In this document: in pieces, positions 1-12,152 of the stretch | How the letters are laid out: each line of letters begins with the position of its first letter | Numbering within the stretch: position 1 is the stretch's first letter | Source of the DNA: Lutraria lutraria | Taxonomy: Eukaryota; Mollusca; Bivalvia; Venerida; Mactridae | DNA: 64,000 nt | Assembly (NCBI GenBank): GCA_964023205.1 | Contig: OZ026838.1 | Coordinates: 31,957,843 to 32,021,842 of the forward strand | Direction of reading: 5' to 3' | Notes under the pieces: generated by a model | Seen by the model: only the letters and a program-made list of their open reading frames with translations | What the model was told of the DNA's origin: nothing | The model's database searches: none | Program-made: the position numbers and the translations under genes

Positions 1-217
1 TCCTCATAGCATTTGGAAGAATACAGTCATTTTAGTCAAAGCTGTCTGTTATAATAATGATCATAATTTCACTAATAGAGGGTCGTGGATTCGAGCCCAA
101 AGTAGGCAGTTGCTTACGGAGGGAGGATGGGAGTCTTTAGTACTGGTTCTTCCCAGGAACAATGGTGAACTGTTAGCCAGTTGAAAAGGGGAGTAAAACT
201 CAGACAAACTAATCAAA
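1..217 (+). repeat. SINE copy 1 (tRNA-headed family)
   Basis: The 3' body 'gtaggcagttgcttacg', then 'ggatgggagtct', 'actggttcttcccaggaac', 'gtgaactg', 'ttgaaaa' and 'gtaaaactca' recurs at 56494-56676 and, inverted, at 14352-14487. A weak B-box-like 'gtggattcgagccc' at about 85-98 belongs to the tRNA-derived head; the head upstream of it is badly decayed or cut by the window edge. Seen directly: the three-copy similarity. Inferred: a pol III retroposon family with an AAAC-rich tail. The 5' border is uncertain. Confidence 0.55.
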
Positions 218-288
218 CAGATATCTTTACACTTTTTGACGCTATCGAAATCAAATTCCTATGTAATCTATGGGCAATTTACATTGAT

Positions 289-587
289 GGACTCCATAAC
301 AGCTTGGTTAAAAGAAAGCCACGCAAAGGAAATAGTTACGCAACTAAATAGTGACTGATTATATAGATGTATCTGGTATATTTCCTCAATTAAGTGTGTC
401 AGATCTTGATATATTTCAAATCATTTTATTGTAATATCGCGCCTAAAGTGGCTGTTTTGCATATCCCGTTTCCGTAAAAGTAGTTCTACTTTCGTTTTTC
501 GTTTGATGGTTCAGTAATATCTCTACAGATGTATGCATGCATTTGCAACATTTATCTACCATTGATGTAATGTGTTTTGTACCTTTA
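289..587 (+). repeat. Interspersed repeat, copy 1 of a two-copy family
   Basis: It shares long stretches with 26463-26838 in the same orientation, including 'ggactccataacagcttgg', 'attatataga', 'ttcaaatcattttattgtaa' and 'gtaaaagtagttctacttt'. This copy lacks about 90 bp found in the other and has an unrelated 40-bp segment there. No terminal repeats, ORF or poly(A) tail were found, so the class is unknown. Confidence 0.6.
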
Positions 588-1145
588 AAAAATTAAAATT
601 TGACAACAGTCCGTTATTGTAAATGTTAAAAATATTTGCATGGGCACCAACGATGTGAGTAAACATTTCTCTTTTTTGCTTTGTATGGAAAAAATCAAGT
701 TTAGACAGTACTTTCAGTACTTTGATTAAACTTTAACATTATTATGTAAATATCAATTTATGTAAATGGCATACATATCACTCAATTACCCTAGCACATT
801 TGATAGGGGGTAACAATTCCTCTTTACAGTCATTAAGCAGTTTGATATTTATGTTGAAAATGTGCCATCATAGCAAAGCAATGTCTCTGAAAAAACACTC
901 TTGCTTATCAACAGTAAACTCAGATATCAAGGTGAACTTTGTCAAAATCATATACAGTAGCCCTTCAATTACCTGAAATTCTATAACCAATTGTATGGGA
1001 AATCCATCATGACTGTGTAATTTGAAAATAATGGAGATCATTTAAACATAAATAATGATATAAATGTAACCCAATATCAACAACAAATTCAATGCCAATG
1101 CAGGCAGACAGGCCAAAAACAATATGTCCCCAATATATTGATACA

Positions 1146-1161
1146 GGGGGGGGGGGGGGGG
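1146..1161 (+). repeat. poly(G) tract, 16 nt
   Basis: An uninterrupted run of 16 G. Expected to be length-unstable and may be a sequencing-error site. Confidence 0.95.
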
Positions 1162-1189
1162 ATAAAAATGCTGATGCAGAATTGTCTTA

Positions 1190-1708
1190 AAGGGGCATGC
1201 CCAGGAACTACTGTGTCTTTTTTTTCGTACACCAAAAATGCATTTGTCACTTGTAAAACCAATTATTACCTAAAAGTCAAAGAAGAATGTCCGCTCAAAA
1301 ATGACCCTATAACGCGCGAGTCGGTATTTATATGTCGGTTTGAATAAAAGGCTTACAGCCTTTTATTGACGACAACGATATTTCCGATACATCTGAGAGT
1401 TTAACTGAGCATGTGCGCTGCCTTTCAAGTGAACATAACATGAGAAATACTTACCATTTCAGTTTGTTGACAACTTTTCCGCGATATTTTCGGCTTTGAC
1501 AGATACCGAAAGGGTCAAGTTGTGAAAATGACGAGTAATTTCTGAGGCCGAAATCGGCAGGTTTGGTAAATCTTGAAATGTGTATTTTGAGTAAACTAGC
1601 GGGAAGTTTTGTAAATATTTTACAGGGCTTTCATTAATTGATTTAGGCATTAAAATGATACCAATTTGATTGCTATTTGAGATGCTTCAGTTCCAGGGCA
1701 TGCCCCTT
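1190..1708. mobile_element. TIR element (MITE), 519 bp, TA target duplication
   Basis: The left end AAGGGGCATGCCCAGGAACT is matched by the inverse of the right end (AAGGGGCATGCCCTGGAACT), with one mismatch in 20 bases. TA dinucleotides flank both ends (1188-1189, 1709-1710), which fits a Tc1/mariner-type mobiliser. There is no transposase; the 63-codon minus-strand ORF inside (1459-1650) has no recognisable motif. A perfect 11-bp stem with a 3-nt loop lies inside at 1343-1367 (AATAAAAGGCT/AGCCTTTTATT). Structure is clear; superfamily is inferred from the TA flank only. Confidence 0.7.
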
Positions 1709-3295
1709 TAAATTTTAAATTTATGAAACAAAATCTCCTAATATGAAACAATAGGGAAAACATTTATTGGCAACACAATTGGAGACAGTGGCCATGGTCC
1801 AGTGGCTGGTGACCTGAGCTTGTACACCAGTGAACCTAGTTGGAATCCTGGTCACAGAAGGCCAAAATTTGCGAAAGTGACTTTCCGCCATGTTTGGAGA
1901 AGCTGCCAACCCCTTGTTGAAGGGTAAGCTAGGACTGGTTAGAATACTGTCCATGAAAACTTGTTAGATGAACTGCTGCTGTAAATAACTGAAATATTGT
2001 TGAAAACCAGTAACAAATACATAATGGAATAATTTAGAACCCTTTAAACATGTTCTGTTAATATATGGCTGTGTGAAACTTAACAAGATTTTTACTGAAT
2101 TATTTTCAAGTTATTCAGATGATAAATTTAACAATGTCCATGAATTATACATGATAACCAGCGGTTTCATGTCATTAAAAGATCCACCAAAACAATAATA
2201 CAAATTTATATGCTTTCATAAAACAAAAACAGCTAACAACATGTCTGTACCATTTCCAGAGTCTGACTAGAAAGCCCATAATGACTCAGATAATTTCTGT
2301 CATTTCTAAACCCAATCAAATTATTATCAAAAACTGACTAATCATAAATAAAAAGTAAAATGCAACATTTTCTATTACAAAAAGTACACACAATTTTGAC
2401 AATGAAAACAACAAAAACAATGATATAGTCAAGAAGAAAAAACTTAATTGCAAGCATTTGAATGGTTTCCGTGATATTCTGAAATATCACCAGCAAATTA
2501 TTATATCAATTAGATTAATACCGTAAAACCCTTCAACTGTATTCTGAATGTTTAATGGTGTTTTTACACCTTTTATATCTCCCGAGGCTTGTAAACTTTT
2601 GAATTATTTATATCAACCAATCAAACGTCTCCATTACCACAAGGCAATGGCACCAAACACTAGTCTTGCAATTGATCACCACTTTCCTCGCCAAAATACA
2701 TTATAGTCAAGCGAATCCCGAGAGAGTTTCTTGTACCGGGAACATAGCAGATATTCAATAAATATCAATACTTCAATGACACTGATGCAGTACCCGTTAT
2801 CTCGGTGGACATGATGACTTCTTGTTAAATGTTTAGCAGTGTCCACCGAGTGGCATGTCATAACCATACTGTTTCCATCATTATACTTTGTTAATTTTGT
2901 ATGTCGCAAGATACAATTATGTAAATATTTCTAAACAATGAATAATGGAAGCTTAATGATACTGTATATGGGTAGTCATAACTATAATGATATGGTTTTT
3001 CTTCAAACTGATTATTGATCTACAGTTAAGTTGTTAAAATGGGTGGTGATTTCAATCAGTCTCTGTTAAAAGATTCCAGTCTTCTCCCAATTGTTTATCA
3101 TTATGAGTATTTATACCATAAATCATTAGATACGTCTAAGAATGTTGTTGGAGAGATTGTGATGTTAGTTGATTTCCCAGCCCTTCATAAGAGTTTGCCT
3201 GACGTATAATTACTACCAGGATAAAAAATACAACACTTATTTTATTGGGATTTACAATCTTAAACTTCGTAATGAATACATAGTTCCGTCATCTA
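1709..3295. other. Unassigned AT-rich sequence
   Basis: No exon with consistent splice sites and frame was recognised. The only clear structure is a perfect 11-bp inverted repeat, CTCGGTGGACA at 2801-2811 and its complement at 2840-2850, with a 28-nt loop. It could be a small hairpin or repeat remnant. Confidence 0.5.
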
Positions 3296-3578
3296 CAATA
3301 TTTACCTCCCTTGACGGCCATCTTGCTTGGCAAATTCGACAGGCATTGATAGAAGATATTTATATTTTTGTTTTGACAAATCTAAATATAGGATATTCAT
3401 AATTAAGTGACAACAACATTTTCTTAAACTTGATGTGCTTATGCATTACCAACTTCATGATTAAGTTCACATTTTTTTTTATAAAATGAGTTGTTTAATA
3501 ACCAATTTTCAGAAAATTTTCTATTAAGCGCATAAAACATTTGCCTAGCATGATGGCTGCCAAGGGAGGTAAATATTG
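3296..3578. mobile_element. TIR element (MITE), 283 bp, TA target duplication
   Basis: The termini read CAATATTTACCTCCCTTG inward from both sides, and the arms stay similar for about 40 bp (left ..ACGGCCATCTTGCTTGG, right inverse ..GCAGCCATCATGCTAGG). TA flanks each end (3294-3295, 3579-3580). No coding capacity. The short length, TIRs and TA duplication point to a non-autonomous DNA transposon. Confidence 0.7.
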
Positions 3579-3703
3579 TACTGTTCGGTTAGGATAATGT
3601 GATAGTGACGTTTAATTTCAACGTTTCCATTGTGTGAATGGGTAAAATGGGTTTATAAAAACGAATATAGTATTGTAGTTTAGCATTGAAATTGAAGAAG
3701 TCA

Positions 3704-3782
3704 GTTTGGCGCAGTTGGTAAAGCCTTTAGAATCGCTCTAGAGTGAAATTTTAATCGCAAGTTCAAACCTCACCAGTTGTCT
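3704..3782 (+). repeat. tRNA-like sequence / SINE head
   Basis: An A-box-like 'tggcgcagttggtaaagc' and a B-box-like 'caagttcaaacctc' are separated by about 45 nt containing a variable-arm-like insert. The cloverleaf pairs poorly, so this is more likely a SINE head or tRNA pseudogene than a working tRNA gene. Confidence 0.35.
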
Positions 3783-4137
3783 TTTTTGTGTTTTATTTAA
3801 ACTTTACCACAGATGCAAATGCATTGCCGTACAAAGGTAGGTTTGTTATATTTTAGTAGTAAACTGTAAAGAAAAAGAATGCATTATTGTCCTGTGTAAC
3901 GCAAGGTGTGTAGTGCAAAAGCACTTGAAGTATTAGTACCGTGCACAAGTATTACGTGCCTACTTATCTGAAGGCCAACTAGCTAAATATGGCTGAAAAT
4001 AGATGTCTACTGATAATTTGACAACGGTTTTACACTATAAAAGTGGACTCGACCACTGCGTCATTCTACAATTATCCTAACTGAGCAGTAGATGTGGGAA
4101 CTATAAATTATATTGATTATGAATATAACCAAGATAA

Positions 4138-4206
4138 AAGGGGGACAACTACTTCAAAAATTAAAGAGAGTGTAAAAAGTGTATCCAGGGTTACTTCCCT
4201 TTTATA
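4138..4206. repeat. Short inverted-ended repeat ('aaggg..cccttt')
   Basis: About 70 bp beginning 'aaaagggggacaactac' and ending 'ggttacttcccttttat', so the ends are short imperfect inverse copies. Resembles very small MITE-like sequences common in molluscs; assignment rests on end symmetry alone. Confidence 0.35.
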
Positions 4207-5405
4207 TACATCAGTTGCTGTACACATAATATCTAGACTGTGCATTAATACAAGGTATTATAACAGGATTAAATACCGCAATGATGTATTTTATAATGTC
4301 ATGTATTATCCACATTAACTATTTTCATCAACAGCAATAATTGATAAAATGCCAATGATCTGTTAAAATAATGCTTGATGCCGTAATTGATCTTTTTTTT
4401 TTGCTGGCACTTTGTAGTTCCATTAGCAACACATATTTGATATTCCAGCTTAAGTAGAACAATTACAGGGGTGTATATAGCTAACTTTGAATGAATGCTG
4501 TGCACGCAAGGGGATGGGGCGCGGGAGGATCTAACCCCTTAAGCTTTCAACTAAGATGACATTTTTGGGTACTAGTAATATTTCTACTTTTCAATTTTAG
4601 ATACGCCCCTGAATTATGTTGCATACCATTAGCACGAAAGTCTTTGGTTCAATGAAATTCAGTAATGTTTATAAAATAAGACTTTTCTAATAAAACTAAT
4701 GAAGTTTGATAACTCTCCATGTCTACTATCTAGCAGTAAACAATTTCTCCTGGAAATAATAACCTTACTTGATACATACAATTACTGATTAAACGCAGCA
4801 AATGTTGTTGTTTTTGTTATTTAACAAATTACTGTAAATCAGGTTCTGTCAGCAAATGATTACTTTTCAGCAAATTATTAATTCATTCATTACACAGGAA
4901 AAATATTTCTATCAAATACTTTTCAATGTGCAATTGATTACTTTCCTAAATTAATACCTAGCATTTAATTCTCAGAAGGGAATTTCACCAAAATGGAATA
5001 CCACAAAATGTTAACAATTTACAATATCACAGAAAAAAACAAACAGGTGAATTTTAGAAGCTCTAAAACAATGTGTTACCTACTTTCATATACAAATGGT
5101 TACAAAAAATTGAAGAGAATATGTTCCAAGAAGTGAACTCTTATCACGTTCGTTCATGATTTGGTACAGCAAAACATTATAGATACTGAGTAAAGATATT
5201 TATAATGTATGATGGTTTATATTTACATAACTGAGGTAAAGTACAAAAAAATCTTATCAAACTTAATCGTAAGTCACAGGGAAAATATTCTTATCCTCTT
5301 ATTGATAATAGTGTTGAAATGTACATTAAATTTTGTAATTAAGAATTTCAGCAAATACATTCTAGCTCAATGTTCAGTCGGATATGTCATGTCATTCACC
5401 TAATA

Positions 5406-5699
5406 ACTAGAGCTGTCACAGAGGTGACTAATACCCCTGCCGCCGCTTTGACACTAATAATGCAATAGTACACTATACGGTTAAGTTCAGGGGGACATAA
5501 CTCTGCAATGAGTGCATCGCTGGGCATGAACATTGTGCCTTGCACATCTACACTTGATGGTGTTAACATATACCAAGTTTCATTGCAATAGCTTAAAAGA
5601 TGTGGATGTAGTTTGATCCACAAACTTTATGCGGACCGACCAACGAACCGACAGAGTGACTCCAATATACCCCCTCTCAAACTTCGTTTGCGGGGGTAT
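5406..5699 (+). repeat. Bivalve interspersed repeat ('gagctgtcac..gtgac' family)
   Basis: A GC-richer block starting 'agagctgtcacagaggtgac', running through 'gggggacataactctgcaa' and 'ccaagtttcattgcaatag', to 'ggaccgacc..ccgacagagtgactcc' and a G-rich end 'gcgggggtat'. I recognise this wording from heterodont bivalve genomes, where such blocks occur by the thousand. Reading frames through it are incidental. No TIR was seen. Confidence 0.6.
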
Positions 5700-6111
5700 G
5701 ATTAAGGTCATACTTAGGTTCGTCTTTGATTACGTCAAACAGAAAAATCAAACAACACAATATGATTGTTCATTTTGAAGTATTCTAGGACAATGTCTAT
5801 GAAATGATGCCATGATATTAACAGCAATTTTTTCCTTCTTTGTTTTGGTCAATCAAGGAAACGAACCCTTTCCAATAGCATTTAGGCTTCAATTTTCACG
5901 AATCTATATGGAGTAAATTCCCAATAAACATTTAAAAAAGAATCCCAAAACCGGACATAAAATTTACAATTTTTTTATGACAAGAAATATTATCATATAG
6001 TATACTTGTACAAAGTAAACAGATAACCCAATTTACTTTGCATTGTCTATTGATAAAATTTCCCAAACACTTAAAAATCTCTAATAATATCTATGTGTTT
6101 CTAAAACTTAC

Positions 6112-6176
6112 TTTTCTTTGATTTCTGTTCACTGGCTTTTCTCTTCTTCACATTGTCTGGTAAATATCTTCTATCC
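6112..6176 (-). CDS. Exon (65 bp) of single-pass membrane protein gene: cytosolic basic tail
   Basis: On the minus strand the exon follows acceptor 'tatcatacag' and is followed by donor 'gtaagttt'. It has one base to complete the previous codon, 21 full codons (DRRYLPDNVKKRKASEQKSK plus K) and one base left over. The first base joins the TG left by exon 7349-7478 to make Trp, so the frame continues as ..GQYLW-DRRYLP... The tail after the membrane segment is rich in Lys/Arg, as expected for a cytosolic side. The next (3') exon was not found. Seen: splice signals and frame. Inferred: membership in the gene whose other exons lie at 7349-7478, 15849-15982 and 19077-19120. Family not recognised. 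Confidence 0.6.
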
Positions 6177-6824
6177 CTGTATGATATAAGGATCTAAAAG
6201 TTATGTTCTATGGCACTCGGATTAAAATAAGAAACATAGAATCTAAATCTAATTAATTCTATGTACAATAAAGAAGTAAAACTAAAATTCAAGCGATATA
6301 AATAGAATTCCTTATTTTGCATGAGTGTAAAAACTATACAACTTATTAATGATAACCTCACAAATGGTAATACTTGACTTATTATCAAAACATTGTGTTT
6401 TATTACCCAGAGAACACAATGCTGCACATAACTATTGTTTTGGAGCTGAACATATTTTGGATAAAATTAGTAGTGTATGTTCTTATACTCATACAATCTA
6501 ATGAAAACTGTATTAAGTGGCATACATATCAGTCTATTGATGCAATGTTGAAAAATGAGATCATTTATGCAGTATTTATTATGTAGAAGTTCAAGTGACT
6601 TAAAAATAGCCCCTAGGTGCTGTAAGGTCAATTGTAATTTATGTCAAAAAAGATACTGAAATAAGGGAAGGTAACCCTTATATTATGTATGGGAGACTTA
6701 TTCTTCACAACTGTGATATTGTTCCTAATTTCTTCACTCTTTCGAGTTCATAAGTTCTACTGTCAATTTAAACATATATTGTATGCAATGGTTCCAAGAA
6801 ATCTGTTGAGATTGTAACAATCAT

Positions 6825-7008
6825 TCTATAGATAATTAAACAACAATGGAAGTCAACATTGAACAAAACCACAGGTCGAGGGTTCAACGTAACAGTGCCA
6901 TAACTCATATTGAAATAAGAACAAGTTACGACAGTGTTGCGCTGAGCCCTCGACTGGTGCTCGGTTTCGAGTGTTTGTTTGATCAGATTGGTCATTTAAT
7001 AATCTATA
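6825..7008. repeat. Imperfect inverted repeat / MITE remnant
   Basis: The left arm ('ctatagataattaaa', then 'gtcgagggttcaacgtaac' and 'agtgccataact') is mirrored by the right arm (inverse: 'gtatagattattaaatgacc', then 'gtcgagggctcagcgcaac' and 'actgtcgtaact'), centred near 6925. The left arm has lost several bases. No target duplication found. It lies in the intron between exons at 6112 and 7349. Confidence 0.55.
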
Positions 7009-7348
7009 CACACATATACAGAATACTGAATGACCAATAGGATCAATTAATCTCATGAAAACATTTTACCTGGACATGTAGACTTATTCAGGCTGGTCAA
7101 ATACTACAAACACTGTAAAAATGCTGACTTATCAGTTTCATTGGTTGTATCTTACACAATATAATAAATGGAAATCTTCATTCTAACAACATTTCTTTAC
7201 ACCAGTCTATTATTTTATACATACAAAGGTCCCAATTTGCCGTCTGCTCTTAAAAGTGGAATTAAATCTGATAGCAACACATAAATCATGCAGATAAATA
7301 CAAAAAAGGATAAATGTGACTAGAATTGTATACTTGCGCTTAACATAC

Positions 7349-7478
7349 CATAAATATTGTCCTGTTGCCAAGGTAATCCCAAAAATGAATAACACAACAC
7401 ATATGATGGTCCAATGTAATTGTTCTTCATTTTCAATAAATGATGTACCGGTCTCATTTATAGATCCATCAAATGCAT
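7349..7478 (-). CDS. Exon (130 bp): transmembrane segment of single-pass membrane protein
   Basis: Acceptor 'ttctaccttcag' precedes the exon and donor 'gtatgtta' follows it on the minus strand. It has two bases completing a codon started upstream, 42 codons, and two bases left (TG). The reading frame begins AFDGSINETG, with an N-E-T glycosylation sequon, then acidic FIENEEQLHW, then about 20 hydrophobic residues including IICVVLFIFGITLATG, then QYL. The first two bases (AT) plus the G left by exon 15849-15982 give Asp; the TG joins G of exon 6112-6176 to give Trp. The sequon before and basic residues after the membrane segment suggest N-terminus outside or lumenal. Product unknown. Confidence 0.65.
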
Positions 7479-8828
7479 CTGAAGGTAGAAACATAAATAT
7501 CATTTGTCATGTCATTATAGAACACTTTTCTTTTCCACTCCCCACCCACCTTGTATTTGATATTTACAACCGAATACCATTCATGCATGTAGGCATTAAT
7601 TGATACAAAACACAGCTAATCACAGCACACAAGACACGTTAATGAAGGATGTAATTTGTGACTCCAGTAATTATATCATATGACAATATCTGGTATTATA
7701 CTAAGAATGAATGAGATAATAAAATATAAAACTGTTCTAATTAATCGTTCTGATCCTGAAATAAGCCAATTGATCAAAATGATAGAAAAAAAACACATGT
7801 AAGTAAATGCCTGAATGATAAGATTATATTATATGGTATTTTTACATCCTAAAATTAAAGAGTAGATAAATGCGCAGAAGTTTTTTCTTCTAAAAAAAAT
7901 AATTTGTAAAATTCGAAAATATAGTTAAAATGAAAATAATGGCCAAAAAGGGTCTAAAGTTGGCAGAAAAAAGGGTTAGAAGGGTGAGTGGAAACCAAGG
8001 ACCATGTGCCTTATCAGGAGAATGTAATACTGTTTCATACATTTTTCAAGGGATTAAACTTTAGACAATCAAGTCTCAAATATTTAAAGCCACACCCTTG
8101 CATTTATTGTCATTCAAAAATTATCATTACATTGATAATTAGTTAACATTATAGTGCAGACTTAACTGAATTTGATAAAAGCATACTTCTGCATGGCTAG
8201 CACAGAAAATATTTGTCTACACATCAGATTATAACCTCAAGCAAATACATATGTACAGTAAAGAATTCAAACCTATAATTATGAAATAAATGTAGTTTCC
8301 AGATTTTGAAATAATTATGAATTCATATAAAGAATACACTCTAAAGCATGAAGAGAAAAAAAAATTCCTGGTCCAAAATTTTCCTATTCTCTGTATCATT
8401 GTAGTTGTGCCACAGACAATACATGTAGTATCATACTTTAATATTATAACATAGGTCCCTGTCCCATAATAATTATACAAAGCAATTTTCCAAGAAAAAA
8501 CAATTTGCCCCAAAGTTATTTATCAGAGTAGACTATATTGCTAATTGATGCATGCAATATATTTTTTCTTCTTGTCAAAACAAATACATGTGTTAATATT
8601 AGACAGGAAGTCTGAGAACCTGTGAGTCTTGTCACCAGCTGATTTCCAAGTTACAAGCTTTATTCAACTCAAGACCCATTATGACATTTGCACATACAGT
8701 ACAGTTTAATACCATCAACAGCAAAAAAGAACTAGAGCACCACACTATTGAATGAAGTTTCATGTTGCTACCTCCCATCTTTGAACAGAATTCATGAAAA
8801 CATGATTTGTTCTTGAACTGTTCTTGCA

Positions 8829-8878
8829 TAGTTCATGAATAGTTCATGAAGCATGAAAGGCTATTTGACAGGGGCCGC
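8829..8878 (+). repeat. Short interspersed repeat end, copy 1
   Basis: 'catagttcatgaatag' followed by 'catgaag.atgaa.ggctatttg' and a GGGG stretch matches 24486-24540 closely. Likely the shared end of a longer repeat whose other parts have diverged. Confidence 0.45.
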
Positions 8879-9734
8879 TCTTCTAGTTTCTGAGTTATGA
8901 GCTACATTAAAGTTTTTGCGAAGATGCAGACAGCGCAGTGATCACAATAGCTTGACTTTTTCTTCGACAACAAAATCTTCGAGCTAAAAATTGACGTAAT
9001 TAATACAATCACAAACAGCGCTCTAATATACAAATCCGGTACCTAGAAATCAATCAGTCATCCATGGTATGAAATTATACTAAATACCCCAATACCAACC
9101 TTCACTAATATGGTAGGAAGTCATCTATGTAATCCATACACTTGTATCATTTTGATTAATTTCACCAGTATAACAATTATCTAAATATTTCCCCATGTGA
9201 AAACACACAAAGGTATTACTTTATATCCCGAAGCGACATTTACACTATTTGATTATAACTTGTTCACACTTAGTTGGTATTTAAAAACAAAACTAGTAGA
9301 CAAAAATTCCTGCAAATATTTACAGTAATGTAAAGTTTTAGGTATCGATAATTATACAAAAAATATAGATTTGTCTGACAACAGTCATTTAACTTATTCA
9401 CTTCATTTATTTATATAAGAATAACATTGACAATCGATGCTTGTTGAGGTATGCTTTCAACTATTGTTAGCAGGCTTCATTGTACAGCAGCCTGGGCAGT
9501 AGACAATACAAATATCATAGTAGAATAGCGAACACATGGTTAATGGATCAAGGTGAAAATATTGCTTTTCTTTGAAAATTGTTTGGGATGGGTTGTAAGT
9601 TGTTACTTGAAGAACTTAATTCAATAAAAGCCATACAAAAGCCTGCAGAAGAAAAGTTATGTTTATGCTTATATGACTGACCCTTTTTTACTAGTAAAAA
9701 AAAAATATTTGTGGATGATCAAATCATACCTTTT

Positions 9735-9945
9735 ATTTAGTGCTAAGTCGAAAAGGCGCCATAACTCCCATGAAATTATTTGGATTTGAACGGAAATCAA
9801 ACTAGACCTGTATTTTATTAACATGCATACACCTTCATGTAAAATATGAAACCAATCAATGAAATATTTCTTGAGTTATTACATGAAAACCATAATTCGG
9901 TTGGAATTTATGGACGGACTGACAGGGTTAAGACTTTATGCTCTT
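9735..9945 (+). repeat. Bivalve-type interspersed repeat
   Basis: It starts around 'aaaggcgccataactccca', passes 'catgtaaaatatgaaaccaa' and 'gagttattacatgaaaacc', and ends 'ggacggactgacagg'. The phrase order (cataactcc, then ..aaaccaa, then gga.gga.tgacagg) is the same as in the 5.4-kb and 59.8-kb repeats, so these probably share ancestry. No ORF. Confidence 0.45.
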
Positions 9946-11118
9946 TTGTCACTTCAAATGGTGGTGGCATAAAAAGGAGTTTTTCTAAAAGAAGAATTGA
10001 ACCTACCTTGTAACCCTTAATTTTTTTAGACTAAAGATTCAACTAATGTTTAAATGAAAAGAGAAACCCATATCAGCATGTTAGTGATCAGGATGGACCC
10101 GGTGGAGTTCTCAGCATTTGGAATATATGGTTGGAATACTATTGAAAGATTCTTCTTTCTCATAATTGTAAATAGTTTACCAGATATACTATATCTCGTT
10201 CTGAATAATTTTTTATAGAACACAGTCATGAGGGTACCATTTTTTGTGGGGTTACTGTGGAGCATATTGATCTATGAAATATGTAAGAAGAAAACCAAAA
10301 TCTGATAAAAAATTATTTCATTTAATAATCTTTTTCTTTATTCAAATAATGTAAATTTTTACAGCAGGATGTGACATACTGGTATACTAGTTGGTATGAC
10401 AATTTTAATAGCCATAAAGTTTTTGCCATTTGTCTGAATGCAGCATTTGTTAATTTTAGCCAGCTCTTATCTCATTTAATTAATTTTATATAACCAGAAA
10501 CTCATAGGATATACCACTTAATTTGATTCCTTCTCCCCAAATAACAGCTTATCCATAAATTGGTTATAAATAAGTCAGCTTCAGGGGGATAATAGGAAAC
10601 AACAGCATGGTTTCTGTAACGATGCGGAGGCACAGGTTCTTGTTTTCTTGCAGATAAATAAATGAGTTATTTAGTAATTTGTTCATTACACTGACACATT
10701 AATTAAATTTACACATCAATGATAACTAGTTTAATACATCAAAAGGTGCAAAGCCCATAAAACACTAATTGCTTCTCAATTATTCAATGAAGTTATCAAA
10801 GGGCAGTAACTTCATAGAAATAGTTCAACCTGGCATAATAACAATAATTATGCATTACTACTAGATATCAGTACTACCTTAAGAATTAAATTTTTAAGAA
10901 TTCTGTGCCTTGGAGATTAAGGGGATTACATACAGCAGACAGATATATAAAGTTATGTACCTCCTCGAGAACTTATAATTGTTGGGTAATTTTATTAGTA
11001 CCTAGCAACAATTTCAGCATGTGACTCGTTATCATAAAGACTGACATGACACTTAAAATTAAAACATGAATATTACAGAACTAACCACAGGGATAGGTAA
11101 CAATGTTTGTTTTTATAC

Positions 11119-11504
11119 TTAAAGCCCCATTAGCTTTTTGCTGTAGAAAATATGTGCAAAAACATTTAATCACTGATATCATCCCAAGATGATTATTACC
11201 GACGAAACAAGCCCTTTTTCGTCTGAAAACATTCATTTCACTGTGATTTTTGCTTTTGTAAACTTGAAATATGTAGGGCGTGTGACGTCACTTTACTACA
11301 TGTGCATAGCATGACTGCGGGAAAACACAGGTGTTCTATAAATAGTATTTATTTCAATGATATTGAAAAAAATACGATAGTGGTTTCGGAAACATTTTTT
11401 CTTGCTATAAAGTATGCACGAGAGGAAAACACACCGGATTCCTCTGTTATAGAACAAACAGAAACTATTAGGACCAATACATTTATAAGCTTATGGGACT
11501 TCAA
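11119..11504. mobile_element. TIR element (MITE), about 386 bp
   Basis: The left end TTAAAGCCCCATTAGC is matched by the inverse of the right end TTGAAGTCCCATAAGC (13 of 16 bases). A TGACGTCA palindrome (CRE-like) lies within, near 11283. No clear target duplication. The plus-strand 69-codon ORF (11302-11511) runs over the right end and shows no motif. Confidence 0.5.
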
Positions 11505-11521
11505 TCTATAAAGAAGGTGTT

Positions 11522-11790
11522 CTCAGTGGTCAAGTGGTAACGCGCTGGACTACTAACAGAAAGCTGGGATTTGATTCTCGACCCTGCCTTTCAAATTTCT
11601 TACGTTTTTTCAGTGTCCCTAACCCAACTAACAAGCCTAGTATGTGTCTAGAAAATCACAGGAAAAGGGTGAGGCGTGTATCGGTGTGCTGTACATCGTG
11701 CATATCAAAGACCGAGGAAAAACTATTGGAAAAGAATAAGGATATAAATGCACCAGTATCTACTCTCCCCTCTCTGGGTAGCTAGCTCTG
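11522..11790 (+). repeat. tRNA-headed SINE-like sequence
   Basis: Directly after the preceding MITE comes 'agtggtcaagtggtaacgcg' (A-box-like), 'ctggactactaacag' (anticodon-arm-like with loop CTACTAA) and 'gggatttgattctcg' (B-box-like). About 190 bp of unrelated body follows and ends near 'gggtccgtaaac'. The head is degenerate, so this is a retroposon or pseudogene rather than a tRNA gene. Confidence 0.45.
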
Positions 11791-11917
11791 ATGAATGGGT
11801 CCGTAAACAACAAATATACAAATAAGTATCATCTATAAATATTACACAAACTGTAAGCTGAGAATTATGTTGGACATTGGATTGAATATATTAGTCTTTT
11901 TATGTCATGACATGATT

Positions 11918-12152
11918 GTCTACAGAAGAATGGGTCTAGCTGGGCATTGCCACAAGCACCCCAAGTTGCCAGTCAGTCAGCAAAGTTGTTTTGTGGACCC
12001 CAATCCATGGGAAGTAAAATCGAGGATACCCTGGTTCAACAATGGTCAACATCCTGATTCATGACAGACACCAGAGCTGAATGTCTTGACAAGCTAGGAA
12101 GATGTATGAACAAGAGGATAGATTGGAAGTGCCGGTCAACATGAGAGACGTA
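11918..12152 (+). pseudogene. Non-LTR retrotransposon fragment (C-terminal end)
   Basis: The frame reads YRRMGLAGHCHKHPKLPVSQ; then a frameshift is needed to reach a segment resembling W-x-P-x-x-G-K-x-x-R-G-x-P. A further shift gives AECLDKLGRCMNKRIDWK. The order 'RR-x-x-x-AGHC', Gly/Arg/Pro-rich link, 'L-x-x-x-M-x-x-R-x-x-W' is the usual C-terminal end after the reverse transcriptase domain in many invertebrate non-LTR elements. Only this tail survives, with several frame breaks. Clade not assignable. Confidence 0.6.

Larger units (their letters stand above)
7500..11118. other. Probable intron sequence with scattered repeat fragments
   Basis: It lies between exons 7349-7478 and 15849-15982. 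I found no exon here with proper borders and frame. A G-poor, AT-rich background is interrupted by the repeats listed at 8829-8878 and 9735-9945. Intermediate exons could have been missed. Confidence 0.4.

Noticed and set aside
7080..7130. Additional minus-strand exon between 7349 and 6112
   Set aside because: A 'tttttacag' acceptor and 'gtaaaat' donor bound a 43-bp segment, but all three frames contain stops.
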